A stretch of 64,000 nt of DNA from Sipunculus nudus (Eukaryota > Annelida > Sipuncula > Golfingiida > Sipunculidae). The notes under the pieces are model-generated. The model made no database searches. It saw nothing but the letters and a program-made list of their open reading frames with translations, and had not been told where the DNA came from. Below are positions 1-10,731 of this stretch, one piece after another; the stretch's first letter is position 1, and each line of letters begins with the position of its first letter. The position numbers and the translations under genes are program-made. The DNA is taken from positions 49,166,695-49,230,694 of the forward strand of contig CM049316.1 in NCBI GenBank assembly GCA_026874595.1, read 5' to 3'.

Positions 1-337
1 GGTCAGAATTCACGGAGTTCTTACGGTGTTCCTTATAAGGGAAAGCTGATCCGGGTCTCGCTGTATGAAAACAGGTGTCGCTGCGACGCTGTAGATTCAT
101 GTGAATTTGACGGAAGATAAGAAGAGATAACTTCTGGCTTGTGTAAATGTGTTTGGCCGTCAGCTGGGCATCTGTGGAGTGCTGTGTCGAGAAGCAGTTA
201 GAGCTTTCATGGTGATGTTTCCGTACCTTATGGTTACCAGCTGGGCATCTTATTGGCGAGATCAACATAGACCAGTTGTGTCTTTATTCCGGTGTTGATC
301 CACTTTCCTGTCATGTAGTACTGGATTCATGGTACAT
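1..337. other. Non-coding flank, nothing recognised
   Basis: No convincing coding sequence is seen. The only structure is a 13-bp direct repeat, CAGCTGGGCATCT, at 161 and 238. It ends where a repeat begins that recurs at 18.57 kb. Confidence 0.5.
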
Positions 338-559
338 GGTTTTATTAGCGAACCTGTCAACTTATGCGATGGTGCGGCGTCGTGTGTCGTGCGTCGTACG
401 TCGTGCGTCGTCTGTACGTTAACCATAGCTATGTCAAAAACGGCAGGAGCTAGCATCACCAATTTTTTTGCATATAATCAGTGATCCAAAAAACTATATC
501 GGATTTTGTTTATTTTTTTTCTAACTGCATTTTCTTAGATTTTATAGGGGAAAAGCTAA

Positions 560-1400
560 AAAAGCTTTAAAAATCTTCTTCTACGAAACTGTCCAGCCAA
601 ATTGTCCAATATTTCACAGAAATGATCCCTGGAACAATCTTTCTCAAGTTTGTTCGAATGGTTCCAGTTCAAAGATTTTTTGCCGAGTTACAGGAGGTTG
701 AACTTTGTTAACTGTGCAAAAAAGCATATTAAAATTTAAATCTCAGAAACGGCTGGAGCTATCATCAACAAATTTTATGCAAATGTTGGTTACATAGGTC
801 ATATCTGAAATTGAGATATTGGTGGGGTCACGGGGTCATCATTGCCTGTATCACACTGAGGGCTACAAAAAATTTTCTTCTCTGAAACCATATGGCCAAA
901 ATGTTTAATATCGCACAGAAATGATCCTAGGGTAGTGCTTTCTAGAGTTTGTTCAAATGGTCTTTTATCAGTGACTTTTGGCTAAGTTATGGGAAGCTGA
1001 ATTTAGTCATATGCCATAACAGCCCATTTTAGCTCAGTGGCTACAAAGATCTTCTCGACAAAAACCACTGGGCCAAATTCTTAAATCTCACACATTAATT
1101 ATCCTCAGATGTTGATAATTCAAGTTTGTTCAAATGGTTTTGGTTCAGTGCTTTTTTGCTGAGTTACGGGAAGCTGAACTTAGCCAGTTTGCTGTATCTT
1201 CCTATATGAGTTATAAACCTGCGAAACGTTTTTCGACTGATGCCACTGAAGCCAGTTTGTTAAATATTTTACAAGAATAATCCCTACAATAAATTCTTAT
1301 AAAAATTGTCATTAATGGTTCCACATGAATGATTTTTGGCTCAATAATGGAGACTGAGTCATTTTGCCATACATGTTACCTGTGTTATGCTGTTACATCT
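560..1400. repeat. Decayed ~180-bp tandem monomers
   Basis: A recurring module (a 'cttctcc/t gaaacc ... ggccaaat' word, then 'cacagaaatgatcc', then 'caagtttgttcaaatggtt', then 'gagttacgggaagctgaac') restarts near 571, 869, 1050 and 1229. Spacing is about 180 bp except for the first step. Copies are strongly diverged. The first monomer is repeated at about 18790-18930 in the second element copy. Confidence 0.6.
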
Positions 1401-1835
1401 AGCCATGCACCAGTTTATCAGCATCTATCACATCATGCCACTAGACATTTAGATTTTAGGTTATCTTTGGTTAATATTGACAAGAAAGTTTTTTGAAAAG
1501 CTTTTAAAAATTTAGATTTATGATCTAAGTTATTCATCATACCATGCAACATTACAATCATGGATATTCAGCTCTCTGTTGCTATATAAAGACAACTGTT
1601 GGTAGATTATAAATTATTGGTATCCCTACTCAACTTAATTCAAGAATTTGCCATCAATGAGATATAACTGTATTTTAATTTTGCATTCAGTATGCGTCCG
1701 TAATAATTTTACATATATTCCTGATTTCTTTTTTTATAAAAAAAGTCAGCTGAAAAGCATTTTGTATTAGGAAAATATATTTCAAAGTTATTTCAAGTAG
1801 GGACCACTTTTGTGTACAGATTGCAGCACTCGGTT

Positions 1836-2165
1836 TTCCATTGGCAGATTGCCAGTGCCTTGATGTTGGCCATTAGGAAAGATGATGTCAGCTCTATAAA
1901 TAGTTTTGGCACGGTGCCAGGACTGGAAGAAGTGCAGCCAGGTATAGGTCAAGAGTTAACTCAGTGCAGTAGCTGCATTCTATTTATAGCTTTGGCAGAC
2001 TGCTCACTGCATCATATTTTGCACCAAAGTTCAGCCTGAATCTATTTATAGCTTTGGCAGACTGCCAACTGTGTCAGATTATGCAACAGGTCAAGAGTTC
2101 GCTCAGTGCAGCCAGGTACAGGTCAAAAGTTCACTCAGCCAGGTGCAGGTAAAGAGTTCACTCAG
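1836..2165. promoter_or_regulatory. Clustered NF1-, MEF2- and nuclear-receptor-like motifs
   Basis: NF1-type palindromes TTGGC-N5-GCCA(A/G) occur at 1841-1855, 1906-1920 and 2054-2068 (the last a perfect TTGGC-N5-GCCAA), with a half copy at 1992. MEF2-consensus decamers are CTATAAATAG at 1894-1903 and CTATTTATAG at 1980-1989 and 2042-2051. Direct AGGTCA-NN-AGTTCA-like pairs lie at 1946, 2088, 2120 and 2147. The block is itself a degenerate tandem repeat. The motif matches are read directly; any function is inference. It lies inside the HINE-like element. Confidence 0.4.
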
Positions 2166-2753
2166 TGCAGTAGCTTGAGGCAGCAGTTAGTCACAGGTCA
2201 CTCGGGGGCAACTGCCATACTCACCTAAGACTTGTCAGCCCAGTGCATCAAACTCTGGGGAAGTTTGATGTAACCGACTGATATTTTGACCTATCTTTGC
2301 GTCATTTACAAGACAGGTGGTGCCACCTACATTCTCTTTTGCAGTGTATGTGCCTGCTTATTTCTACAGAGAAATTTGATACATCAGCCTAAAATTGGGC
2401 ATGTTTATACATATCGGGTAGCTTTATAGTGTACGAGACTGGTGGCGCCACCTACAAATAATTTTTGCACAGTGTATGTCCTTGCTTATTTCACAGGAGG
2501 GGTTTGACATATATGTCTGACATTGGGCATATGTATATATCTCTTCGTTGTATATAAGACTAGTGGTGCCAGCTACAATCATTGTATCCACCAAAACAGA
2601 GTTTTGCGGATACTTTGTTTTCAGTTGGACGCCGACGCTGCCGCCATCGCTGCATAGGTTTCCTGAGAACTCCTCCATAACCACTGGGCAGAATTATTTA
2701 AAATTTGGAATTATGATCGGTCACATGTGAACTGCTGCGCCCTCATTTTTGGT

Positions 2754-2766
2754 TGACCTCTGACCT
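2754..2766 (-). promoter_or_regulatory. Perfect DR1 nuclear-receptor motif
   Basis: TGACCT-C-TGACCT, which on the minus strand is AGGTCA-G-AGGTCA, the consensus DR1 site bound by HNF4/RXR/COUP-type receptors. The same site is kept in the second copy of the element at 22118-22130. Binding is not shown. Confidence 0.35.
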
Positions 2767-2879
2767 TTCCTCTCTGCCCAGCATCAATTTGTGCGTCTGT
2801 TTCCACACATAAACCCACATATCTCGGGAACCGTTTGACCGATAAGGCTAAAGATTTTGCACAAATGTAGCCCTTGGAA

Positions 2880-3910
2880 AGCTTTATAACCTACACTAAA
2901 AATGGTGGCGCCACCTGCAACCATGTTTGCACAGCATCCATCTGTTCATCTGCCTTAGGATAAACACACTCATATCTCTGCATTGGTTGAACTTACCCAC
3001 CTGAAATTTTGCATGTGTATACATCCTGGACAGCTTTCTTGATTTTATGACAGGTGGCGCCACCTACATTCACATTTAAGCTGCAGACATCCAAGCTCAT
3101 ATCTCGGGAACCGTTTGACCAGTTGGGCCAAGTTTTTGCATGTTTATAGATCTCACATAGCTCTTAATCACACACAAAATTGGTGGTGCCATCTGCCACC
3201 ATTTTTGCACAGCGTCCGTATGTTTGTCTGCTGTGGGCTAAAATCACTCATATGTCAGTAGTGGTTTGACTTATCTGCCTAAAATTTTGCATGTTTATAC
3301 ATCTTGGACAGCTTTCTGGATTTTGTGGCAGGTGGCGCCACCTACATTTATTATACGCTGCAGACATTCAGGCTTATATCTCAGGACTGGTTTCACATAT
3401 CCCCCTGAAATTTAGCATGTGTATAGATCTCACATAGCTCTTAATAATACACAAAATTGGTGGTGCCATCTGCCACCATTTTAGCACTGCGTCCGTATGT
3501 TTGTCTGCCGAGGGCTAAAATCACTCATATCTCAGTAGTGGTTTGACTTATCTGCCTAAAATTTTGCATGTTTATACATCTTGGATAGCTTTCTGGATTT
3601 TGTGGCAGGTGGCGCCACCTATATTTATATGTACGCTGCAGACATTTAGGCTTATATATCAGGACTGGTTTGACATATCCCCCTGAAATTTTGCATGTGT
3701 ATAGATCTCACATAGTTCTTAATAATACACAAAATTGGTGGTGCCATCTGCCACCATTTTAGCACTGCGTCCGTATGTTTGTCTGCTGTGGGCTAAAATC
3801 ACTCATATCTCAGTAGTGGTTTGACTTATCTGCCTAAAATTTTGCATGTTTATACATCTTGGACAGCTTTCTGGATTTTGTGGCAGGTGGCGGAACCTAC
3901 ATACACATTT
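2880..3910. repeat. ~277-bp tandem array with AGGTGGCGCCACCT palindromes
   Basis: The palindrome GGTGGCGCCACC or close variants fall at about 2902, 3053, 3331, 3607 and 3884, alternating with a GGTGGTGCCATC variant at 3180, 3458 and 3735. Both series have a spacing of 276-278 bp, giving about 3.5 monomers. Related isolated copies sit at about 2320, 2445 and 2565. Each monomer also carries the 'atatctcagtagtggtttgac' and 'aattttgcatgtttatacatc' words. Confidence 0.8.
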
Positions 3911-4242
3911 CGGCTGCAGACATCCAGGATATTATGCAACACACCTCACTCTATTTCCCCTTGCCACTCAATCCATGCCTCACTTCACCTTTCCCATTCT
4001 GATTATGGCGGATACACATAGTCGCTTGTTGACTACCCATATTCTAGTTCTTGTGTTGTGTGTACCCATGCCAGAACTGCAGCAGTGATGTTTGTTTAAT
4101 TGTTTCTTGTTCTAAGTGTTTGGTACTTGCATTGTTCATATACATGTTACACATGTTCTTGAAAGGTTATGGTCAAGCATTGAAGCATTATACCTGGTGT
4201 AATCTCATTGCACAGGTTCGCATTAGGCCTGTAGGCCTTGTT

Positions 4243-6040
4243 TATTATAAAGTTAAGAGAAAATATAGATTTTTCGTAGGATACTCTCTAAATACGATTT
4301 GTACAAATATTTTTTTACTGTTATTTTGTTGCGCTTTGCTATTGGCAAAAATCATAGGTTGTTTACTTGAAGACCTGGTCAGTGATGGTTTACATTGCGA
4401 ACCGGAATGAGACGTGGAGGCATACAGTGTTTTGTTGATATTTGACTGGTTTCTATCGTTGGACGTATAAAGAATAGGTTGATGTGAGGAACACATGAAA
4501 GATTAATTAAATGTATGTTGCATGGAAACTGTTCCTGAAGAAGGAAACAGAAATATGCATACATCGTAAGTAGCAGAAGCGGACCCAAACGGGACTCCCT
4601 GCAGTGGGTATGTATCCCATTTTCAGCCACCGCAACCTTTTTGTCATAGTATCAGACAAATTTTGAGGCCTGAAACCCCCGCAACCACCCCAACCCAGCC
4701 CTTTTTTCTGAAATTGGGACCTTGAATTAGGTTTTGTCATTAATCCCCCTTGGTTGAACTCTCCATTTCATAAAGCGAGAAACGTGTTTTTCTCTTTTAC
4801 TGACCACGCACGTGGGTCAAATCCCTCATTGAAAGCAAGCGTTATTCATAGGAACAATAGTCCTTAGTGTTAGAGGTCGAGTGACCACGTTGCACGGATT
4901 CCGGTGATTGCCGATGGCAGTTCGTCTGTGCTCGGTTAATAACCCCAGAAAAATCACTCAAAATTATATGTTCATTAAAATTTATTTATTTTCATATCGC
5001 CTATGTCTCTGAGGGGATAATAACCATTAAAATGATGTATGGCACAGTATTGTACACAACGCGGTTTTAGTGAACATTGCGAACAAACGTGAACCGAATT
5101 CCTTTTATAAGTATTAGATTAGATATATAGATATGCTGGTGTTTAAATATTATCCTGTTAATATGCCTTAATTTATTGTACTTCGTTTTCCTTAGATTGA
5201 CACTTTATCATATGATAATAGTATTAGAACAGAGATGTGCATATAAATAGGAGAAGGCTGTATTACGGAAATTCAGTTCAGGAATTAGCTACACATGATA
5301 GTTCTAATTATTATAATCTTGATATAATACTGCATGCACATTTATATTTTCCTGTGGTCGATCTATCATGTAAATGCACAGTAGAGGGAGACATTTATTT
5401 TCTAGTAATCCATGTGTAGTTTTTGTATTTTTATATGGTACCTTGACTGTCCAATATAGATTGTAATGAAACAATAATATGACAGTCATCATATCTCACA
5501 CTGTTCATTAGTCCTACCTTTATTTAATACCGGTATATTATTTTTATGTTTTCACAAAGCCATTCCAGCCACGTTGTCGGCCACCTTTAACTTTAATTTT
5601 TACTTGGTTTATAACCTGCACTTTCAACCTTTATACTTAACCATGACCTTGTGCTTCTGCACTTGATTTACATGATACCAGTAAGTTGTATTCGCCCAGG
5701 ACTCTAATAAACAAGTATGACACTCAACACTGCTGTAATTCATCTTTATGTACTACGAACCACCGTAGCACGGCTACATATGTATAAAGAACATTGGTGT
5801 AGGATAAATGTAGAAGTAAAGAGGATCTGGCTGATGGAGATGTACATACACATGACAGAATAAACACATTATTATTAATTTAATAAGAAAAAAGTAAAAA
5901 AATGTAAAAAATAATATGTAAATAAGATTGTTAGTGTGCATGTGTTAACTGGGTCCAAATCAATCACTACTGATATAATGGCACATTTTCCCAAATGGAA
6001 AAAGGACAAAAGGTAAACAAGGTATACTGCATGTATTCAT
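4243..6040. other. AT-rich sequence, no gene recognised
   Basis: No reading frame here resembles a known family. The possible frames (for example at 4051-4410 and 5237-5419) are short and AT-driven, and the first begins inside the repeat. No repeat boundary could be placed with confidence. Confidence 0.4.
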
Positions 6041-6200
6041 GAAAAGTATTTATGATTGTGAATACTTTTGCAATGTATTTGAATATGAATACAAATACTT
6101 TTGTACTTTTTACAAATGTATTCGAATACGAATACAAATACTGAAAATACCTGTATTCGAATACAATGAATACAAATACTGAATACGAATACCCCGCGTC
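6040..6200. repeat. GAATAC/GTATTC simple repeat
   Basis: Degenerate repetition of GAATACAAATACT with the perfect palindrome GTATTCGAATAC. It produces a low-complexity Tyr/Ser/Val-rich minus-strand frame, which is not a gene. Confidence 0.7.
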
Positions 6201-6559
6201 TGGTATGTGCATCATGTGCAAGTGCGGCTCTAAGGTAGGGATAACCTGTAATAATGTAATAACAGTTAACTCGTTTGTAAAAAGCAAGATAATTAACATC
6301 ATGTGACTTACAGGGGACATTTTTCTAATACTACTAATACTGCAATGAAGATAAAGTTACATGGCCGAGTCAAACCTGTGTGACAATATTTCCAAATGTA
6401 AATAATATAAATGACATCAATCCTCTTCCCAATATCCCAGGATTATATCCAAATCATACATAACTAAAGTGAAACACCATCATCTCATAAATCGGCTTAC
6501 ATTATACAAAGCCAGCATTTGTCTCCCCCTCTTACAAATCATATGTGATCATATATAAC

Positions 6560-7086
6560 AGCTGAGCGCCATGACCCATGGGTTCCTTGTTTCTCCGATA
6601 ACACGGCACAAATTGTCACTGTTGTACTCCCCCCCCCCCCCCCCATATAATAAAAAAAATCAGACAAAAGCTCCCGTATTTGAATAACCAATGCCTTGAT
6701 CGCTATAATTCTTTGCATGCATATTGATCATGATGTCTTTCATCAGTTCCTGCAGACTGGTGGCGCCACCTGTATTTTTTACGCATATTTTTTTCTATTT
6801 TTGAGACCTTGAAATGAAGCTATGATCTGGTAACAAGGCACAAATTATCACTGTTGAGCCTAGAATCCTCTCACTTGACATCCTTGGAGGCCAATAAAAA
6901 AAATATCCTTCTAAACCTGAAATTAGGTTAGGTCTCCATTACTTATATCCTCCCAACTATGGGGCTTGTAAGTACCCCCCTCCCCCCCCCCCCCTCAATA
7001 ATTAAAAGTTTCATCAGTTCCTGTAGACTGGTGGCGCCACCTGTATTTTTTTTTAAGCTCAACTGACTATAAGTCAACTGAGCTAA
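6560..7086 (-). repeat. Reverse-strand fragment of the ~337-bp repeat family with terminal hairpin
   Basis: Two copies of CTGGTGGCGCCACCTGTATTT (first bases at about 6758 and 7029) lie in contexts that are the reverse complement of the monomers at 19.4-21.7 kb. The fragment ends in an imperfect hairpin at 7056-7085 (AGCTCAACTGACT / AGTCAACTGAGCT), the counterpart of the hairpin at 21772-21803. Poly-C tracts interrupt it near 6629 and 6976-6994. Confidence 0.6.
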
Positions 7087-7689
7087 AGTCATGGTCCTTT
7101 AGTTGTCCATCGCCTTAGAACGTCTTAGAACCGTTAGGCCTATGGATCAAAAATTCAACAAAGTGTTAGATTTCCCGATGTTCTCGTACCAAACCTGAAA
7201 CTGGGTCACTGCGAGTTCATTCGTTTGAGAAATTAAGGAAAAAAGCTTCATTTTCCAGTGAAATCCTATTGTTACACTTCAAAACTGCCTACTGTAAAAA
7301 AACCTAGGTGTAAATCTATTCATCTTTGATATACCAATATGCGTATATTACCTATGTACATACCAGAAAATAGGCCAAAACCTAATGCACTTAGTAAAAA
7401 ATCAGGAAATATATTTACTCACTTAACATGCTCATTTTTCAAGCTAGAGAGCTTATTTCAAGCATGTAACTATATTTAACTTAGTTTTAAGTGTATACCA
7501 GAAATCAGATTAAAATTTTGTAATGTTTTAGTTTAAGCGTGTAATGTAAAATCATTACCTTAAACTGTGCCCAACTTTGAATATGGCAGTTTTTTTTTTT
7601 ACTCTTCATACATTCAGTTTATTATCACATGATGGATGCATAAAGATTTAGGCAAATATAATAATCTAAAAGTTGAAAGGAATTGGTAA

Positions 7690-8190
7690 AAAAAAGAATA
7701 GCTTTAATTCAAGTTTTCATACACCATGTCAAGTGTTGTTTACATCACGAAGCCAACCAAGTACAGGGGTCTGCAGTATATGATCAGCCCTCACCTCTTT
7801 GATCACTGTTACCTTAATTTTCACAACCTGTACACAAATTAGAATTAAAATGTTAATATTCTGCAGTATATGAAAGCAATCTGTCAAAAACTGTAGCTTC
7901 TATTCAAGTTTTAACCATCATATCAAGTATTGTTTACATCAGGCCAGCCCAGTACAGTGTGGTTTGCACAGCCCTGGCCTCCCATAATGCCCTTCACTCC
8001 TGGCTTCCTTTGCCTAGTAGAGTCTGGGTGTCCCTTAGATGCACATTTTTTCCTGTAAGCACTGTTGATTTAATTTCATAGAATGCACTTTAAGCTTTTA
8101 ATGTCTTAAACTTGAAAGGTATTAATAAAAATTGTAGCTTTTATCAAATTTTTTAGATGATAATGTCATTAAAATAACTGCTATTTATAT
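7690..8190. repeat. Decayed ~200-240-bp tandem repeat
   Basis: A module with 'agcttctattcaagtttt', then 'catatcaagtattgtttacatcaggcc', restarts near 7701, 7896 and 8134. Sequence on either side (7090-7690 and 8190-8710) is AT-rich and shows no gene. Confidence 0.5.
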
Positions 8191-8712
8191 CAGACATGGA
8201 CTGCCATAGGTGGTGTGGCCACCTGAGGCTGTTTATTTATGTAACAATTGATAGGTCAAAAACACAAGATTAAACTTATAATTTAAATGTTAAATTCAAT
8301 TATTGTTCAGACTGTTGAAATTTTTTGGATATTTTATCAGAACAAATTTTCAGGATTTGAATCCCAAGCTCTGCACTGTAGAAACAGCGCTTAGCTTTTA
8401 AACACCAAAATGTCCCGCTTAGCAGCTAAACATGTCTTAAGTTATGCTTAAATGCTAAACATATTTAGATTTTTATGCATATATGCTAGTCATGTATAGC
8501 AAGTAAACATGTTTAACTTAACGTAAACATGTTGAGCTGCATACATGGGTGATGACACATAGTTAGGAAAGGACATTTAGGAAAGTATTTATTATGTCAA
8601 GGATTGTCAGGCTGCTCTAAACATGTAATCACTTTGGTGTTCACCTGCTTACAAAGATTTGTTCATGTAAACCTGTGATAGAAGGCAGATGGCCCTTTTC
8701 ATCTATCTATCT

Positions 8713-8714
<2 letters not shown>

Positions 8715-8752
<38 letters not shown>
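8715..8752. repeat. (CT)n microsatellite
   Basis: About 19 CT units. It generates Leu-Ser and Glu-Arg runs in both strands' frames, which should not be read as protein. Confidence 0.95.
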
Positions 8753-8755
<3 letters not shown>

Positions 8756-8782
8756 GTTCCCTTTCCATCATACAATCAGAAT

Positions 8783-8981
8783 GTTCTGGCTTACAATGCT
8801 GCTCTAGATCAGCTATGCCGTGCATGATGCTACCCATTGTTACAACATCAGGTTTTGGAAACATAGAGGATTCCATCGGCCTACCATGCCTGTTTTCCTC
8901 CGTGATGGGGTTCATTTAAATGAACGTGTAATGCGCAATTACGCAGCCAGTGTAAAAAGAGCTATTGTTCTTGGGTCCTAG
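8783..8981 (+). pseudogene. SGNH/GDSL-hydrolase-like C-terminal remnant
   Basis: Two adjacent frames read as the end of an SGNH-type hydrolase domain: an 'LAYNAALDQLC' stretch, then after a frameshift near 8825 'FWKHRGF', 'FLRDGVHLNE' and 'NYAASVKRAIV' before a TAG at 8979-8981. The DGVHLN box corresponds to the catalytic D-x-x-H motif of block V in SGNH hydrolases. Such domains occur in retroelement ORFs, including CR1-type ORF1 and some DIRS/Ngaro elements, which fits the DIRS/Ngaro-like element starting about 600 bp downstream. No start or catalytic serine block was found, because upstream sequence runs into the CT microsatellite. It could be the 3' end of a neighbouring older element; that link is inference. 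Confidence 0.5.
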
Positions 8982-9519
8982 GCATTTGCTACCACCCACA
9001 AATCCGCTTACTTGTCATTTTCCCTGCATACACTGATTTACTTTACACAGGTACCAATATAAAGCCTTGTTATAGGATTAGGCCCTGTTGTTAGCTCGAA
9101 GCAAGCAGTTAACACTTGTAAAACAGTCTTTATCACACTTGCCACTGTTGTCACGCCTATAGACCTGACGGGTTCCAAGATTTATTTTGCCCCTTTCCCA
9201 ACTATTTGTTCATTTGAGTCCACTAATTCTAGTAACGCTTACACACTATTGTTCCTCAATCATGTTAATAAGCAAGTTATTACATTTGCTACAGCTACAA
9301 GTATAACATTCAACTATTAGCTAACACTTCTTAGTTAGTTAAATCTAATCATTAAATTACCTACGTAGCTGTTGCTTGCTCACTTATGTAACCTTTTCCT
9401 TTAAGAGGAACAATCCCCTATATTAATTTTCCTGAGCACTATATTATATTCTTTATATATCTTTTACTTATATGTTACCTTCTCATTATTAATTCTTGCC
9501 AGGCCAGGTGCGCCTGTAG

Positions 9520-9522
<3 letters not shown>
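8982..9522. other. No gene recognised
   Basis: AT-rich sequence between the hydrolase remnant and the AT microsatellite. It may be the 3' tail of an older retroelement, but no direct evidence of ends was found. Confidence 0.35.

Positions 9523-9570
<48 letters not shown>
9523..9570. repeat. (AT)n microsatellite
   Basis: About 24 uninterrupted AT units immediately before the ~85-bp tandem array. Confidence 0.95.
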
Positions 9571-9573
<3 letters not shown>

Positions 9574-9587
9574 TTCTTTCTCTACAT

Positions 9588-10480
9588 ATCTTCATATGCT
9601 GCCAGACCGGGTGCAGCCTAGGCATTATGTATTACTTTACTTTCTTTATATTCTGACATATGCTTCACTTCCCAATATTTATCCTCGCCAGGCCAGGTGT
9701 AGCCTAGGCATTATGTATTACTTCACTTTTCCTAACAGTCTGACATATGCTTTACTTCTCGATATTTATCCTTGCCAGGCCAGGTATGGCCTAGGCATTA
9801 TGTATAACTTTACTTTCTTTATATTCTCACATGCTTTACTTCTCAATATCAATCCTTGCCAGACCGGGTGCGGCCTAGGCTTTATGTATTACTTTACTTT
9901 CATTATATTCTGACATGCTTTACATCTCAATACTTATCCTCGCCAGGCCAGATGCGGCCTAGGCATTATGTATTTCTTTACTTTCTTTATATTCTGACAT
10001 ATGCTTTACTGCTCAATATTTCTCGCCAGGCCAGGGCGGCCTAGACATTATGTATTACTTTACTTTCTTTATATCCTGACATGTGCTTTACTTCTCAATA
10101 TTAAGGTGCGGCCTAGGCATTATGTATTTCCTTACTTTCCTTATATTCTGACATATGCTGTACATCTCAAATTTTATCCTCGCCAGGCCCGGTGCGGTCT
10201 AGGCATTATGTATTTCCTTGCTTTCTTTACATCCTAACATATGCCTTACTTCTCAATATTTATCCTCGCCAGGCCAGGTGCGGCCTAGGCATTATATATT
10301 TCCTTACTTTCCTTATATTCTGACATATGCTTTACTTCTCAATATTCATTATTTATCCGTACCAGGCCAAATGTGGCTGCGGGCATTATGTATATTACTT
10401 TACTATCTTTATATTCTGAAAAATGCTTCAATTTTTGCTAATTAATCACCCTTTTCAGGCCAGGTGCGGCAGTGGGCTCT
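9588..10480 (+). repeat. ~85-bp tandem repeat upstream of gag
   Basis: About 11-12 monomers beginning with a GCCAGGCCAGGTGCGGCCTA-like word restart near 9601, 9688, 9774, 9858, 9942, 10025, 10182, 10268, 10360 and 10455, plus a truncated one near 10103. Each is followed by 'ttatgtattactttactttc' and 'ctgacatatgctttactt'. Copies become more diverged towards gag, and faint traces continue to about 10600. The position suggests a leader or promoter array of the retrotransposon. Confidence 0.8.
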
Positions 10481-10731
10481 ATCTGCTACTTTTGCTAGAT
10501 TTGGACACATGCTTCACTTTCTCAATATTTATCCGTTGTATTACTACTTATGCCTTACTTTCTCTTCATAACGCTTCTTAATTATCGTAATTTACTATAA
10601 TTAGATTTTATGCTGCTCTTCACGATAGCATCGTTATATTTGAATATATGTTGCCTTCTCTATTTCCCTGTTAATCCTTTGTCACATTACGCGACTCCTT
10701 TACTTGTTGTCTGCATTTGCTCACCATTCAG

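Larger units (their letters stand above)
338..4242. mobile_element. HINE-like (Helentron-type, non-autonomous) element, copy 1
   Basis: The ends carry a 10-bp inverted pair, GCGAACCTGT at 348-357 and ACAGGTTCGC at 4212-4221, followed on the right by the short palindromic stretch AGGCCTGTAGGCCT and then T-rich sequence. The same termini and much of the interior recur at 18573-22750: the left block, the block around 2724-2830, and the right-end block around 3920-4040. Subterminal inverted repeats, a 3' hairpin, T-rich flanks and a tandem-repeat core are the architecture described for HINE/DINE and 'pearl' elements. No Rep/helicase coding was found, so the element would be non-autonomous. The family assignment is inference; that this is one repeated element with matching ends is seen directly. 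Confidence 0.6.

Noticed and set aside
4051-4410. 119-codon frame as a small membrane protein
   Set aside because: It starts inside the HINE-like element, crosses its terminus, and has no conserved motif; hydrophobicity follows from T-rich sequence.
8689-8919. Plus-strand 76-codon and minus-strand 70-codon frames over the CT repeat
   Set aside because: Leu-Ser and Glu-Arg runs come from (CT)n; the only supportable coding signal nearby is in another frame (8783-8981).
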